Origin: Anaeromyxobacter soli
GTDB taxonomy: Bacteria; Myxococcota; Myxococcia; Myxococcales; Anaeromyxobacteraceae
Length of the DNA: 64,000 bases
Direction: 5' to 3'
Assembly: GCF_022808855.1 (NCBI RefSeq)
Contig: NZ_JAKZLF010000019.1
Span: forward strand, 1 to 64,000
The translations under genes and the position numbers were made by a program. The notes beneath the pieces are model-generated. The model had not been told where the DNA came from. It saw nothing but the letters and a program-made list of their open reading frames with translations, and ran no database searches. Shown one piece after another: positions 1 through 9,700 of the stretch. Numbering within the stretch: position 1 is the first letter of the stretch; each line of letters starts with the position of its first letter.

Positions 1-51
1 GACGGCTGACCGCCGTCGTCGGGGCCCTACCCCCGCTCGGCGGGGCCCGTG
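1..51. repeat. Dispersed GC-rich intergenic repeat, copy 1
   Basis: This stretch matches 27997-28046 over its whole length with a few substitutions. Both copies start GACGGCTG, share GTCGTCGGGG and end in CCCGTG. The copy may extend left beyond the window edge. Both copies are intergenic and each is followed by short hairpins with a TTC loop. I see no reading frame in it. It is likely a non-autonomous dispersed element or a structured intergenic repeat; its function is unknown. Confidence 0.6.
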
Positions 52-58
52 AACGGTC

Positions 59-218
59 GCGCCCGCTTCGCGGGTTCGCGACCGTTCCCCGCCGGGAGGG
101 ATTGCATACCAGGCCCCCCCGGGGGGCCGGGGGGCCCCCCCCCGCGCGGGGGGGGGCCCGGGACGGGCGGCGCCCGCTGCGCGGGTTCGCGACCGTTCCC
201 CGCCGGGAGGGATTGCAT
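59..218. repeat. Direct repeat pair flanking a G/C tract
   Basis: A 38-bp sequence is present identically at 70-107 and 181-218 (it begins GCGGGTTCGCGACC and ends GGGATTGCAT). The similarity extends about 10 bp further left with one mismatch. Each copy begins inside a hairpin of the form GGTCGCG..CGCGACC. The 63-bp spacer is almost entirely G and C. The arrangement suggests a tandem duplication of a structured intergenic unit. Confidence 0.8.
112..160. repeat. 49-nt pure G/C tract with 28-bp perfect palindrome
   Basis: No A or T occurs from 112 to 160. Positions 132-159 form a perfect palindrome: GGG, nine C, GCGC, nine G, CCC. Runs of 6-9 G or C on both strands would allow very stable hairpins and G-quadruplexes. 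Such a tract is prone to slippage, so its exact length may vary between cells or be misassembled. Confidence 0.85.
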
Positions 219-243
219 CCCTCCCCGTCGCTTCGCGACGGGG
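205..243. repeat. Two adjacent perfect hairpins
   Basis: 205-225 is GGGAGGGAT-TGC-ATCCCTCCC (9-bp arms). 223-243 is CCCCGTCGC-TTC-GCGACGGGG (9-bp arms). They overlap by three bases, so only one can form fully at a time. No U-tract follows either one, so they are not standard terminators. The rest of 244-403 is plain non-coding leader to the phospholipase D gene. Confidence 0.7.
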
Positions 244-403
244 CCCCTCCCTGCGAGCTGCGCCTGCGCTCGCGCGACCCACAGTGCGCGCCTCGAGCAC
301 CGCGTCGTCGGGGACCATCCTGATCTCTGCACCCGGTTTGGGGGCGTTCACCGCGGGCGCACACGTTCGGCCCCCGACCGTCCCTCGACCGCGGCGTCGA
401 AGG

Positions 404-1849
404 ATGCTTCCATCGACGATCGTGCTCGAGGAGCTGTGGACCATCACCGCGGCGGTGTTCACGCTCGTGATCGCGCTCGTCGCGAGCGGGCACGCCGTGC
501 TCCACAAGCGCGACGTGCGCGCCGCGCTCGGCTGGGTGGCGTTCATCTGGCTCGCGCCGGTGGTCGGCGGCGCCGCGTACCTCGTGTTCGGCGTGAACCG
601 GATCCGCCGCCGCGCCAAGGAGCTGCGGCTGCCCGAGCGCCGCGCGCGCGCGCCGGGGGACGAGGCCGCGCCCGCGGCGCCGCTCGCGCCGGAGGCGGCG
701 CACCTCGCCGGCCTGCACGCGCTCGGCGACGCGGTCGTGCGCCGGCCGCTCCTCGCCGGCAACTCCGTGGAGCTTTTGCCCGGCGGCGCGGTGGCCTATC
801 CGGCGATGATCGCCGCGATCGAGTCGGCGCGGCGCTCGGTCACCTTCTGCACCTACATCTTCGACCCAGGCGTCGCGGGCGAGGCCTTCGCGGAGGCGCT
901 CGCGCGGGCGCAGGCGCGGGGCGTCACCGTGCGCGTCCTCGTGGACGCCGTCGGGGCGCGCTACCGGTTCCCGCCCGTGCACACCCGCCTGCGCCGGCGC
1001 GGCATCCGCACCGAGCTCTTTCTCCCGCGGGTCACCCCCGCCTTCCTGCCCTTCGTGAACCTGCGCAACCACCGCAAGATCCTCGTCGTGGACGGGCGCG
1101 TCGGGTTCACCGGCGGGATGAACGTCCGCGACGACTTCCTCCCGCCGCCGGGCGGCGGACCGCCGTTCATGGATCTGCAGGTGAAGGTCGAGGGGCCCGT
1201 GGTCGCGCACCTGCAGGGCGCCTTCGCCGAGGACTGGCTCTTCACGACGGGGGAGTCGCTCGAGGGCGACGCGTTCTTCCCGCCCATCCGGCGCGCGGGG
1301 GAGGTGGTGGCCCGCGGCGTGGCGGACGGCCCCGACGAGGACTTCGAGGCGATCCGCTGGGTGCTCCTCGGCGCGCTCGCGACGGCGCGGCGGAGCGTGC
1401 GGATCGTGACGCCGTACTTCCTGCCCGACCCCGGGCTCATCACCGCGCTCTCGGTGGCGGCCATGCGCGGGGTGGCGGTGGACGTCGTGCTGCCGGAACG
1501 GGGAAACCTGCCGCTCGTGCAGTGGGCGCAGACGGCGCAGCTCTGGCAGGTCCTCGACCGCGGCTGCCGGGTGTGGATGACGCCGCCTCCGTTCGATCAC
1601 ACGAAGCTCATGGTGGTGGACTCCGTCTGGACGCTCGTGGGCTCGGCGAACTGGGACCCGCGCAGCCTGCGGCTCAACTTCGAGCTGGCGGTGGAGTGCT
1701 ACGACCCGAACCTCGCCGCCCGGACCGAGGCGCTCGCCGAGGAGCGCATCGCGCGCGCCCGCGAGGTGACGCTCGCCGACGTGGACGCCCGTACGCTGCC
1801 CGTGAAGCTGCGCGACGGCGTGGCCCGGCTCCTCTCGCCTTACCTGTGA
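404..1849 (+). CDS. Cardiolipin synthase-like phospholipase D protein
   Basis: A 481-residue membrane protein of the ClsA/ClsC type, expected to join or transfer phosphatidyl groups to make cardiolipin in the inner membrane. The N terminus has two hydrophobic segments (about residues 8-28 and 39-60) typical of the PLDc_N domain. Two HKD catalytic motifs follow: HRKILVVD with His at about residue 223, then a GG.N stretch, and HTKLMVVD with His at about residue 399 followed by GSANWD. The length matches ClsA (about 480). The ATG at 404 is preceded by GAAGG and sits just before the first hydrophobic segment; the frame is open further upstream, but that part looks non-coding. No cls partner genes are adjacent. 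Confidence 0.9.
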   Translation: MLPSTIVLEELWTITAAVFTLVIALVASGHAVLHKRDVRAALGWVAFIWLAPVVGGAAYLVFGVNRIRRRAKELRLPERRARAPGDEAAPAAPLAPEAAHLAGLHALGDAVVRRPLLAGNSVELLPGGAVAYPAMIAAIESARRSVTFCTYIFDPGVAGEAFAEALARAQARGVTVRVLVDAVGARYRFPPVHTRLRRRGIRTELFLPRVTPAFLPFVNLRNHRKILVVDGRVGFTGGMNVRDDFLPPPGGGPPFMDLQVKVEGPVVAHLQGAFAEDWLFTTGESLEGDAFFPPIRRAGEVVARGVADGPDEDFEAIRWVLLGALATARRSVRIVTPYFLPDPGLITALSVAAMRGVAVDVVLPERGNLPLVQWAQTAQLWQVLDRGCRVWMTPPPFDHTKLMVVDSVWTLVGSANWDPRSLRLNFELAVECYDPNLAARTEALAEERIARAREVTLADVDARTLPVKLRDGVARLLSPYL

Positions 1850-1928
1850 CCCGACGCCGCTCCCGCGCCGGGAGGTGCCCCGCGGAGGCGGAGCCGGCGA
1901 CCGGGGAGGGCCCTTATGCTCCGGGCGC

Positions 1929-3428
1929 ATGTCTCGAGCACGCGCCGCCGCGGCGGGCCTGGCGCTCCTCGCCGCCTGCGCCCACGCGCCCGGTCCCGGG
2001 GCGCGCTTCGTCTGCCCGGCGCGGGGCGGCCCGCCGTGGAGCGAGCTCACGACGGAGCACTTCGTCGTCTCCTCGGACGTCCGCCGGGGCGAGGCGGTCG
2101 AGCTCGCGCGCGAGCTCGAGGAGGTGCACGCGTGGGTCGTGGCGGCGCTCTTCCCCCGCGACGCGCCGAGGCTCGAAGGCCTCGTGCGCGTCGTCGCCTT
2201 CCGCACCCCGGAGGAGCTCGACGAGTTCGCGCCGCCCGGCCTGCGCGCGCTCTTCTCGCACAACGGCCTCGGCGAGCCGGTGATCGTCCTGCCCGGCGCG
2301 CTCGGCCCCGCGGCGCGGCTCCTCGTCGCCCACGAGCTCACGCACGTCGTGGCGTACCACGCCTACCCGCGCCAGCCGCGCTGGTTCGGAGAGGGGCTCG
2401 CCGGGCTCGCCGAGGCGGAGCGGGACGAGACGGGGCGGCCGGTGTTCGGGCCGCTGCCGGCGCACCGCGCGCGCGGGTTCCTCACGCACCCGGTGAGCGT
2501 GCCCGAGCTCTTCACCTGGGACGGACGCCCTCACGACGGGCGCTACCACGACACCGCCACCGTCCTCGTGCACTACCTCCTCGCGCGCGAGCCGGAGCGC
2601 CTCGCGGAGCTGCGCCGCCGCCTCGCGCGCGCCGAGGAGCCGGCCCGGGCCTGGCGGGAGGTGTTCCCGGCCTGGGATCCCGCCGGCGGCCACCCCGAGG
2701 CGCTCGATCCGGCGCTCCTGCAGCACGCGCGGGCGGCGCTCGCGCCCGGGGGCGAGCGCCCCCGCATCGCCGTCCCGGTCGACCCGGTGCGCGCCGCTCC
2801 GCGCGCGCGCACCCTCTCGCCCGGCGAGGTGCACGCCACGCGCCTCGCGCTCACGCGGTTCTCCCGCGGCGACGCGCGCGCCGGCGCGGCGGAGCGGGCG
2901 GAGATGGAGGAGGCGCTCGCCGAGGATCCCGATCACGTGCTGGGACTTCAAGTAAAGGCCGCGCTCGACGGGCTCGAGCCGCTCCCCCTCGCGCGGCGCG
3001 CCGTGGCGAGCCACCCGGAGGACGTGCGAGCCTGGCTCTGGCTCGCCGCGGCGGCGCGCCCCGCGGGCCTCGAGGCGGAGCGGTTCCACGCGCTCGAGCG
3101 GGCGGTGGAGGTCGCGCCCAAGAGCGCGATGGCGGCGAACAACCTCGCCTGGAACCTCCTCCTCCGCGGCGACGCGCGCGCGGCGCTGCCGCTCGCCGAG
3201 CGGGCGGCGGCGCTCTCTCCCGGCGACCCCATGATCCTCGACACGCGCGCGGGCGTGCTCGAGGCGCTCGGGCGCTGCCCCGAGGCGCTCGAGACCGCGG
3301 AGCGCGCGCTCGAGCTCGTGCCCGAGGACGCGTCCGACGTCGCGCGCGCGCCGTGGCTCGAGCGCGCGGAGCGGCTGCGCGGGCGCTGCGGCGCGGCGCC
3401 GGTGCCGGTCCAGAATCCCGCGCGCTGA
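1929..3428 (+). CDS. Lipoprotein with gluzincin (peptidase MA-like) and TPR domains
   Basis: A 499-residue predicted lipoprotein: a hydrophobic N terminus ends in the lipobox LAAC with Cys17. The zinc-protease motif HELTH (His135, Glu136, His139) is followed about 20 residues on by WFGEG, whose Glu is the usual third ligand of peptidase MA-like gluzincins. The C-terminal half (about 350-480) reads as TPR helices. It probably acts on envelope proteins or peptides outside the inner membrane; the substrate is unknown. The ATG at 1929 lies 8 nt after a TATGCT -10-like hexamer with no Shine-Dalgarno, so the message may be leaderless. A similar but non-lipidated enzyme lies at 33465-35075. Confidence 0.8.
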   Translation: MSRARAAAAGLALLAACAHAPGPGARFVCPARGGPPWSELTTEHFVVSSDVRRGEAVELARELEEVHAWVVAALFPRDAPRLEGLVRVVAFRTPEELDEFAPPGLRALFSHNGLGEPVIVLPGALGPAARLLVAHELTHVVAYHAYPRQPRWFGEGLAGLAEAERDETGRPVFGPLPAHRARGFLTHPVSVPELFTWDGRPHDGRYHDTATVLVHYLLAREPERLAELRRRLARAEEPARAWREVFPAWDPAGGHPEALDPALLQHARAALAPGGERPRIAVPVDPVRAAPRARTLSPGEVHATRLALTRFSRGDARAGAAERAEMEEALAEDPDHVLGLQVKAALDGLEPLPLARRAVASHPEDVRAWLWLAAAARPAGLEAERFHALERAVEVAPKSAMAANNLAWNLLLRGDARAALPLAERAAALSPGDPMILDTRAGVLEALGRCPEALETAERALELVPEDASDVARAPWLERAERLRGRCGAAPVPVQNPAR

Positions 3429-3524
3429 GGCGCGCGTGCGCGGCCGCGCGCAGGAAGCGGGCGTCGCCATCGCGCGCCGGGCCCGCTCCCGCGGTGGTAC
3501 GCTCGCCTCCGCGAAGGGGGCGCC

Positions 3525-4832
3525 ATGGAACGAACATCCCGGGGGTTCCGCGAAGGGCTGCGGCGGGAGCTCCCCGCCTGGCGCACGGAGGGGCTCGTCA
3601 GCGACGAGGCCGCCCGCGCGCTCGCAGCGCGCTACGACCTCGCCCGCGCGGAGCCGGGCGGGCCGAGCTTCCTCGCGGTGTACGTGCTCGGCGCGCTGCT
3701 CGTCGGCGCGGGCGTGGTGTCGCTCGTCGCCTGGCACTGGGAGGCGATGAGCGCCGCCGCGAAGCTCGCCACGCTCGGCGTCGCGATGGCTTCCGCGCAC
3801 GTCGCCGGCTTCTGGCTGTGGAAGAGCGGCCGCTCGGAGCGGCTCGGCCACGCCCTCACGGTGCTCGGCACGCTCGTGTTCGGCGCGAGCATCGGGCTCG
3901 TCGCCCAGATCTTCCAGGTCTCCGGCGCCTGGTGGGGCGCCTTCGGCGTTTTCACCGTGGGAGCGCTCGCGGCGGCGCTCCTCTACGATAGCGTCCCGCA
4001 GCTCCTCCTCGCCGCGGTGGGCGGGCTGTGGCTCTTCGGGCCCGGGCTCGCCAGCGATCACGGGCTCTTTGGGATCGCGCTCGGCCACGCCGGCGCCGCG
4101 GCGGCCGCGGGCCTCGCCTGGCGGGCGCGCTCGCGCGCGCTCCTCGTCGTCGGCGCGGTGGGCGTCGCGCTCACGCTCGCGAGCGCGCTCGACGCGCTCC
4201 ACGCCGACGCGGCCGTCCTCCCCATGATCGCCGCGCTCGGCGCCGCGCTGGCGGCGGCGGCCCTCGTCGTGCGCGATCCGGCGCGGCTCCCGCTCGGCGC
4301 GGCGGCCCGCCTCCTCGGGCGGCTCGCCTTCTATGGCGCGGCCTACCTCCTGTCGTTCCACGAGCTGGCGAGCCACCTGCGGCTCGAGCAGGGCGTGACG
4401 CGCGACCTCGCGCTCGGAGTCGTGCCGCTCCTCGCCGCCGCCGGCGCCGGGCTCGCGGCGGGGCTCCGGCGCGACGACGTGGACCCGCTCGCCCGGGGCG
4501 AGGCGATGCTGCTCGCCGCAACCGTGCTGGCGGTGGTGGCGGGGCTCTCGCTCGAGGCCGGCCGCGGGGCCACCCTCGTCGCGAACCTGGCCCTCGCGTT
4601 CCTCGCCATCGGCCGCATCGTGCGCGGGCTGTCCTGGCTCTCGCGCGGGCCGTTCTGGGAGGGCATGGCGGTGGCGGGCGTGCTCGTGGCGAGCCGCTTC
4701 CTCGAGATCGAGACGCGCCTGTGGCTGAAGGGCGCCGCGTTCATCGCCTGCGGCGTCCTGGTCCTCGTGGCCGGCGTCGCGTTCGAGCGGCGCCGCGCCC
4801 AGCGCGAGGAGGTGGACCATGCGCTCGCGTAG
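3525..4832 (+). CDS. DUF2157 polytopic membrane protein
   Basis: A 435-residue protein with a soluble N-terminal segment of about 45 residues and then a series of roughly ten to twelve transmembrane helices, typical of DUF2157. The function of the family is not known. It overlaps the next gene by 14 nt, and DUF2157 genes are usually followed by a GDYXXLXY-motif gene, as here, so the two products probably work together in the membrane. The ATG at 3525 has AAGGGGG about 6 nt upstream, and a TACGCT -10-like element lies at 3498-3503. Confidence 0.85.
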   Translation: MERTSRGFREGLRRELPAWRTEGLVSDEAARALAARYDLARAEPGGPSFLAVYVLGALLVGAGVVSLVAWHWEAMSAAAKLATLGVAMASAHVAGFWLWKSGRSERLGHALTVLGTLVFGASIGLVAQIFQVSGAWWGAFGVFTVGALAAALLYDSVPQLLLAAVGGLWLFGPGLASDHGLFGIALGHAGAAAAAGLAWRARSRALLVVGAVGVALTLASALDALHADAAVLPMIAALGAALAAAALVVRDPARLPLGAAARLLGRLAFYGAAYLLSFHELASHLRLEQGVTRDLALGVVPLLAAAGAGLAAGLRRDDVDPLARGEAMLLAATVLAVVAGLSLEAGRGATLVANLALAFLAIGRIVRGLSWLSRGPFWEGMAVAGVLVASRFLEIETRLWLKGAAFIACGVLVLVAGVAFERRRAQREEVDHALA

Positions 4833-5340
4833 CCCCCTGCGGCTCGCCGCCGTCCTCGCCCTGCAGGTCGCCATCCTGGCGGCGATCCCCCTCCGCCAGG
4901 TGCGCGCGCGCCTCGACGGCACGGTGGTGACGCTCGAGACCGTGCCGTTCGATCCCTTCGACGTCCTCTCCGGCTACTACGCCACCCTCCGTTACGCCGC
5001 GGAGTCGCCCCCCGGGCTCGTCGAGGCGAAGCTCGCCCCGGGTGACACGGCCTTCGTCGTGGTGGAGCACGCCGTGCCCGCCTGGCGCGCCGTGGGCGTC
5101 GCGCGCGAGCCGCCGCCCGCGAGCGCGAGCGGGCGCGTGGCGCTCCGCGCGGTGATGACGCGGCGCGGGCTCGAGATCGTCTCGGCGGGGCGCTTCTACG
5201 TCCCGGAGAGCCGCCGCGCCGCGGTGGACGAGGCCCTGCGCGCGCGCCGGGGGAAGGCCCTCGTCGACCTGCGGGTGGACGGGGCGGGGAACGTCGCGCT
5301 CCTCAGGCTGCGCGACGGCGAGCGCGTGCTCGCCGAGTGA
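4819..5340 (+). CDS. GDYXXLXY-domain protein
   Basis: A 173-residue protein with an N-terminal membrane anchor (about residues 7-25) and an extracytoplasmic domain. The signature appears as SGYYATLRY, a variant of GDYXXLXY in which the Asp is Tyr. It is the standard partner of DUF2157 proteins and is translationally coupled to the preceding gene by a 14-nt overlap. The role is unknown. The C terminus abuts the convergent histidine kinase gene with a 16-nt gap and no obvious terminator. Confidence 0.85.
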   Translation: MRSRSPLRLAAVLALQVAILAAIPLRQVRARLDGTVVTLETVPFDPFDVLSGYYATLRYAAESPPGLVEAKLAPGDTAFVVVEHAVPAWRAVGVAREPPPASASGRVALRAVMTRRGLEIVSAGRFYVPESRRAAVDEALRARRGKALVDLRVDGAGNVALLRLRDGERVLAE

Positions 5341-5356
5341 GCCGCAGCGAGGACGT

Positions 5357-6808
5357 TCAGCCGTGCGCCGCCCCGGCCCCGCGGTGGGCGCGGCCGGTGA
5401 GCGTCCGCGTAGCGGTGGGCTCCGCGGGGATCGCGAGCCGCGCCACCGTCCCGCCCCCCTCGCGCTCCTCGAGCGCGAGCGTCCCGCCGTGCGCGTCCGC
5501 GACCTTCTTCGCAAGCGCGAGCCCGAGGCCGGTGCCCTTCTCCTTCGTCGTGAAGAACGGCCGGAACAGGCTCGCCCGCGCGTCCGGGGCGAGCCCCGGC
5601 CCGCGATCGCGGATCTCGATCGTCGCCTCGCCGTCGGCGGCGCGGGCCACGAGCTCCACCTCGCTCGCAGCCGGCGCGGCCTCCACGGCGTTTCGCACGA
5701 GGTTCACCGCCGCGCGCCGGAGCTGCTCGCGGTCGGCCTTCGCCTCGCCCTCGCCGTCGAACGAGACCGACACCTGGCGCTGCGCCGCGAGCGGGGCGGC
5801 GAGGTCCGCCACCTCGGCCACGAGGAGGCGCAGGTCCACCGGCTCGCGCAGGGGCGGCCTGGCGCGCGCGTAGTCGAGGAACTCCTCGACCACCTTGGAG
5901 AGCGCGGCGAGCTCGCTCTGGATGCGCGAGACGTGCGGCGCCTGCGGGCCGCCCTGGAGCTCCTCGGCGAGGAGCCCGGCGAAGAGGTCGAGCGCGCCGA
6001 GCGGGTTCCGCACCTCGTGGGCGATCCCGGCGAGCAGGGTCTCGCGCTCCTCGTCGCGCGCGCGGAGCGCCCGCCGCATCTCCTCGAGCGTGTCGCGCAG
6101 CGTGCCGATCTCGTCGTGCCGCTCCCGTCGCCACAGCGGGGTCTCGAGGTCGCCGCGCGCGATGCGGCGGGCCGCCTCGGTGAGGCGCGTGAGCGGGCGG
6201 GTGACCGAGAGCGACGCGAGCGCGGCGACGAGCGCGCCGAGCACCGCGCCGGCGATGGCCACCGTGCCGAGGAGCCGGCGGAAGCGGCGCAGCGTCACGA
6301 AGGATGCGGCGTTGCCGTCCGCGCCCACCACCGCGAGGACGTTGCCCGCCTCGTCGGCGAGCGGGGCGTAGCCGGTCTTGTAGAGCCGCCCATCCGAGCC
6401 CTCGAACAGGATCTGGCTCGCCATCGCCCGCCCGGCGGCGGCCTCGGCGATCTCGAAGCGATCGCGCTCGAGCGCGGGGACGGGCTCGCCGATGGGGATC
6501 CGCCCCTCCGAGTCCACGAGCGCGGTCCGGTCCGGGCGAACCACGAACAGGCGCGTCCCGGTGGCGCGCGCCACGGGGAGGAGGCGCGCGCGGATGTGGC
6601 CGTACGTCCGGGTCGACTCCTGGCCGGCCTCGAGCCGGGCGACGCGGTCGGCGGGGAGCGCGGCGGCGGCGGCGCGGGCGGCCACCACGAGGCGCGCGGA
6701 GAGCTCGTCGTCGAGCGCGCGGCGGGCGAGCCGGTCGGCGACGAGCGCCATCACCGCGAGGGAGAGGAGCGCGGGCAGGAGCGCGGCGAGGGCGAAGCGG
6801 AGGCGCAC
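5357..6808 (-). CDS. Membrane sensor histidine kinase
   Basis: A 483-residue sensor kinase. The N-terminal helix (about 5-24) and a second helix (about 181-201) bracket an extracytoplasmic sensing region of about 155 residues. A HAMP domain (about 202-256) is followed by the phospho-acceptor motif AHEVRNP with His264, then an N box (VNLVRNAVEAA) and G boxes DRGPGL and GTGLGL. It autophosphorylates on His264 and should pass phosphate to a response regulator, but none is adjacent. It lies 10 nt downstream of the hydrolase gene at 6819-7910 and is probably cotranscribed with it. Start is GTG. Confidence 0.9.
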   Translation of the reverse strand: MRLRFALAALLPALLSLAVMALVADRLARRALDDELSARLVVAARAAAAALPADRVARLEAGQESTRTYGHIRARLLPVARATGTRLFVVRPDRTALVDSEGRIPIGEPVPALERDRFEIAEAAAGRAMASQILFEGSDGRLYKTGYAPLADEAGNVLAVVGADGNAASFVTLRRFRRLLGTVAIAGAVLGALVAALASLSVTRPLTRLTEAARRIARGDLETPLWRRERHDEIGTLRDTLEEMRRALRARDEERETLLAGIAHEVRNPLGALDLFAGLLAEELQGGPQAPHVSRIQSELAALSKVVEEFLDYARARPPLREPVDLRLLVAEVADLAAPLAAQRQVSVSFDGEGEAKADREQLRRAAVNLVRNAVEAAPAASEVELVARAADGEATIEIRDRGPGLAPDARASLFRPFFTTKEKGTGLGLALAKKVADAHGGTLALEEREGGGTVARLAIPAEPTATRTLTGRAHRGAGAAHG

Positions 6809-6818
6809 GGGGGCGATG

Positions 6819-7910
6819 CTACCCCGGCACGGGCGCGGCGGACGACCGCCCCGCCACGCCGCCCTCGGCGGGAAGCGCGCCGCTCTGCTCGAGGAGGAAG
6901 TCGCGCACCATCGGGAACACCACCTCCGGCGCGTTCCGTCCGAGGAGCACGTCGCCGTGGCCGTAGTCCCGGCCGCAGCTCCAGTAGCGCTTCGGCCCGG
7001 CCCAGCGCCGGAAGGCGGCCTCGACCACGGCGGGCGGCGCGAGGCCGTCCTTCTCGGCGGAGACGAAGAGCGCGGGCTGGCGAGCGCTCGCGAGCAGCGC
7101 GCGGTAGTCGCGACTGCCGTCCATGGAGCGGAACGAGTCCTCCCGCACGAAGGCGGCGAACTGGGCGAGCACGCCGGGCTGCAGGTTCTCGATCGCGTTC
7201 GCGAGCATGCGCCGGTAGACGGGCCGCTCGACGTTCCGCATGTTGATGGCGAGATCTGCCGCGGCGGGGTGCCAGTAGCCGGAGAACGGCGCGAGCAGCC
7301 GCGAGCCGAGCCGCAGGAACCCGCCGAGCGGCAGGTGGCGGAGCTTCACCACCGCGCGGAGCCGCTCCTGGACGTCGAAGTGGGCGGGCGCGGCGAGCGC
7401 CACGAGCGCGGCGACCCGCTCCGGGTAGAGCGCGCAGGCGGCCATCCCGAGGAGCGCGCCCTGGCTGTGGCCGACGAACAGGACCTGCGCCTCGCCGGTG
7501 GCGTCGCGGATCGCGTCCAGGGCGGCGGGCACGTCCTCGCGCAGGTAGGTGTCGAGGTCCCAGCGCCGGGTCGGCCCCCGGCGCGAGCCGCCGTGGCCGC
7601 GGAGGTCGAGGGCGAAGCAGTCGAAGCCGGCGCGGGAGAGGAACGCGGAGAGCGAGTAGCGCTCCACGCCGAAGTCGAGCGCCTGCCGGTTCATGGCGAT
7701 GCCGTGGACGAGCAGCACCGGCGGGCGCCGCGCCGGGCCGCGCGGGCGGCGCCGGCCGAGCGCGAGCGTCCAGCCGTCGCCGGTGCGCGCGGGGACGACC
7801 TCGTCCTCGCCCGTCGGTGCGGCGAGACGCCACTGCCAGAACGCGTAGTGGAGGGCGGTGAGGACCGCGAGCGCGGCGACGGCGAGCAGCGCGAGGAGAG
7901 GGCCGGACAT
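6819..7910 (-). CDS. Membrane-anchored alpha/beta hydrolase (lipase-like)
   Basis: A 363-residue hydrolase with an N-terminal membrane helix (about 3-25). It has the nucleophile elbow GHSQG, an oxyanion region LLVHGIAMN, and the late motif YGHGDV carrying the probable catalytic His. The arrangement resembles acid-lipase-type alpha/beta hydrolases acting on lipid esters; the substrate is unknown. The frame is open far upstream, but the ATG at 7910 is chosen because it begins the membrane helix and the upstream translation is not protein-like. It is the first gene of a two-gene unit with the histidine kinase. Confidence 0.85.
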   Translation of the reverse strand: MSGPLLALLAVAALAVLTALHYAFWQWRLAAPTGEDEVVPARTGDGWTLALGRRRPRGPARRPPVLLVHGIAMNRQALDFGVERYSLSAFLSRAGFDCFALDLRGHGGSRRGPTRRWDLDTYLREDVPAALDAIRDATGEAQVLFVGHSQGALLGMAACALYPERVAALVALAAPAHFDVQERLRAVVKLRHLPLGGFLRLGSRLLAPFSGYWHPAAADLAINMRNVERPVYRRMLANAIENLQPGVLAQFAAFVREDSFRSMDGSRDYRALLASARQPALFVSAEKDGLAPPAVVEAAFRRWAGPKRYWSCGRDYGHGDVLLGRNAPEVVFPMVRDFLLEQSGALPAEGGVAGRSSAAPVPG

Positions 7911-8144
7911 CGGGCGCGGATTGTAGCCGGGAGCGCGGCGGGGCGTGGCCTGACGGTTGCAGCCCAGGCTCCCGTGGCCCTCGCTCGAACGGTCGAAGCT
8001 CTGCACTCGGCCGTCTCTGCGTGGGACGCGCGAGGAAGCGAAGCCGGTGAGAAGATTGCTGTCTGGTTCTCGTGCAGCAGCCTGCTCGAATTCCAGGCAG
8101 CACGCCCGCAGGGTGAGCAGGCGGGAGCCGTTCCGTCGGGCGCG

Positions 8145-8546
<402 letters not shown>

Positions 8547-8554
8547 GCGGGAGC

Positions 8555-9610
8555 TTGTCCCGGAACGGCAAGGCTCCCCCGCTGCCGGCGGCGCTCGCCC
8601 GCGCCGCGGTGGACTCGATCGCCGACGCGGTGGTGATCGTGGGCGCCGACGGCGGGGTGGTGCACCTCAACCCCGCCGCGGAGGAGCTCTTCGGCCGCAG
8701 CCGCGAGCGCGCCGTCGACCTGCCGGTGCGCGCGCTCCCCGGCGGCGCGCAACTCGCGATCCTCTCCGAGCGCGTGCGCATCTCGCAGGAGAGCCAGTCG
8801 ATCGACTACCCGAGCCCGCAGGACCCGGGCATCGCGGTGTCGGTCGAGGCGGGCCCGCTCCTCGACGGCCCCGCCTGCGTGGGGACGGTGATCGTGCTGC
8901 GCGTGCCGCGCGCCTCCGAGCGCGCGCTCGACTTCGAGGCGCTCGCCGCCGGCCTCGCGCACGAGATCCGCAACCCCCTCGCCGGCCTGCAGGGCTCGGC
9001 CGAGCTCCTCGCCCGCGAGGCGGAGGGCCCGGCGCGCGAGTACGCGGCGGTGATCGCGCGGGAGGCGAAGCGCGTCGACGGGCTCGTGCGCGAGCTGCTC
9101 GACCTCGCCCGCCCGGCGGCGCTGCAGACCGGGCCGGTCGACCTCCACGACGTGGTGGGGGACGTCCTCGTGCTCGCTCGCGGCATCCCGGGCGCCGAGA
9201 AGGTCACGTTCGTCGAGCGCTACGACCCGTCGCTGCCCAAGCTGCACGGCGACGCCGAGAAGCTCACGCAGGTGATGCTGAACCTCGTCCGCAACGCGCT
9301 CGACGCGGTGGCCGGCCGGGCGGGCGCCCAGGTGGTGCTCGAGACCGCGGCCTCCTCGCTCCGGCTGCGCGCCGCGAGCGGGCGCACCCGGCCGCTCGCG
9401 CGCATCTCCGTCCAGGACAACGGCCCGGGCATCGCCGAGGCGATGCTACCCCGGCTCTTCACGCCGTTCGCCACCTCGAAGCCGCACGGCACCGGGCTCG
9501 GCCTCGCCGTGTCGCGCCGCATCGTCGAGGCGCACGGCGGCCGCATCGAGGTGAAGAACCGCGCCGCCGGAGGCGCCGAGGCGAACGTCTACGTGCCGCT
9601 CGACGTCTGA
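8555..9610 (+). CDS. ntrB: NtrB-type nitrogen sensor kinase
   Basis: A soluble histidine kinase of about 351 residues with no membrane helix. A PAS-like domain (about 15-115) contains [11 protein letters not shown]. The kinase core has [11 protein letters not shown] with the phospho-acceptor His at about 136, an N box [13 protein letters not shown], and G boxes DNGPGI and GTGLGL. It is predicted to phosphorylate or dephosphorylate the next gene's product under P-II control. The start is uncertain: TTG at 8555 has a GGGAG too close to it, and GTG at 8609 is an alternative that still keeps the PAS domain. The gene order glnB-ntrB-ntrC-glnA supports the call. Confidence 0.88.
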   Translation: MSRNGKAPPLPAALARAAVDSIADAVVIVGADGGVVHLNPAAEELFGRSRERAVDLPVRALPGGAQLAILSERVRISQESQSIDYPSPQDPGIAVSVEAGPLLDGPACVGTVIVLRVPRASERALDFEALAAGLAHEIRNPLAGLQGSAELLAREAEGPAREYAAVIAREAKRVDGLVRELLDLARPAALQTGPVDLHDVVGDVLVLARGIPGAEKVTFVERYDPSLPKLHGDAEKLTQVMLNLVRNALDAVAGRAGAQVVLETAASSLRLRAASGRTRPLARISVQDNGPGIAEAMLPRLFTPFATSKPHGTGLGLAVSRRIVEAHGGRIEVKNRAAGGAEANVYVPLDV

Positions 9611-9700
9611 GGGCGCGCGAGGGGGCGGCGGCCGCCCGGCGCGTGGCGCGCTGGCCCCGTCCTTGCTTAAGCCAGGCGGCAGATCCTGACCGGAGGCGTG

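Noticed and set aside
59-218. A two-copy 38-bp repeat considered as a CRISPR remnant.
   Set aside because: There are only two copies, the spacer is a homopolymeric G/C tract, and no cas genes are present.
1914-4922. A 1002-codon open frame on the minus strand.
   Set aside because: It lies opposite the peptidase and DUF2157 genes, which have clear motifs; its translation is Arg/Ala/Glu-rich without domain character, as expected from high GC.
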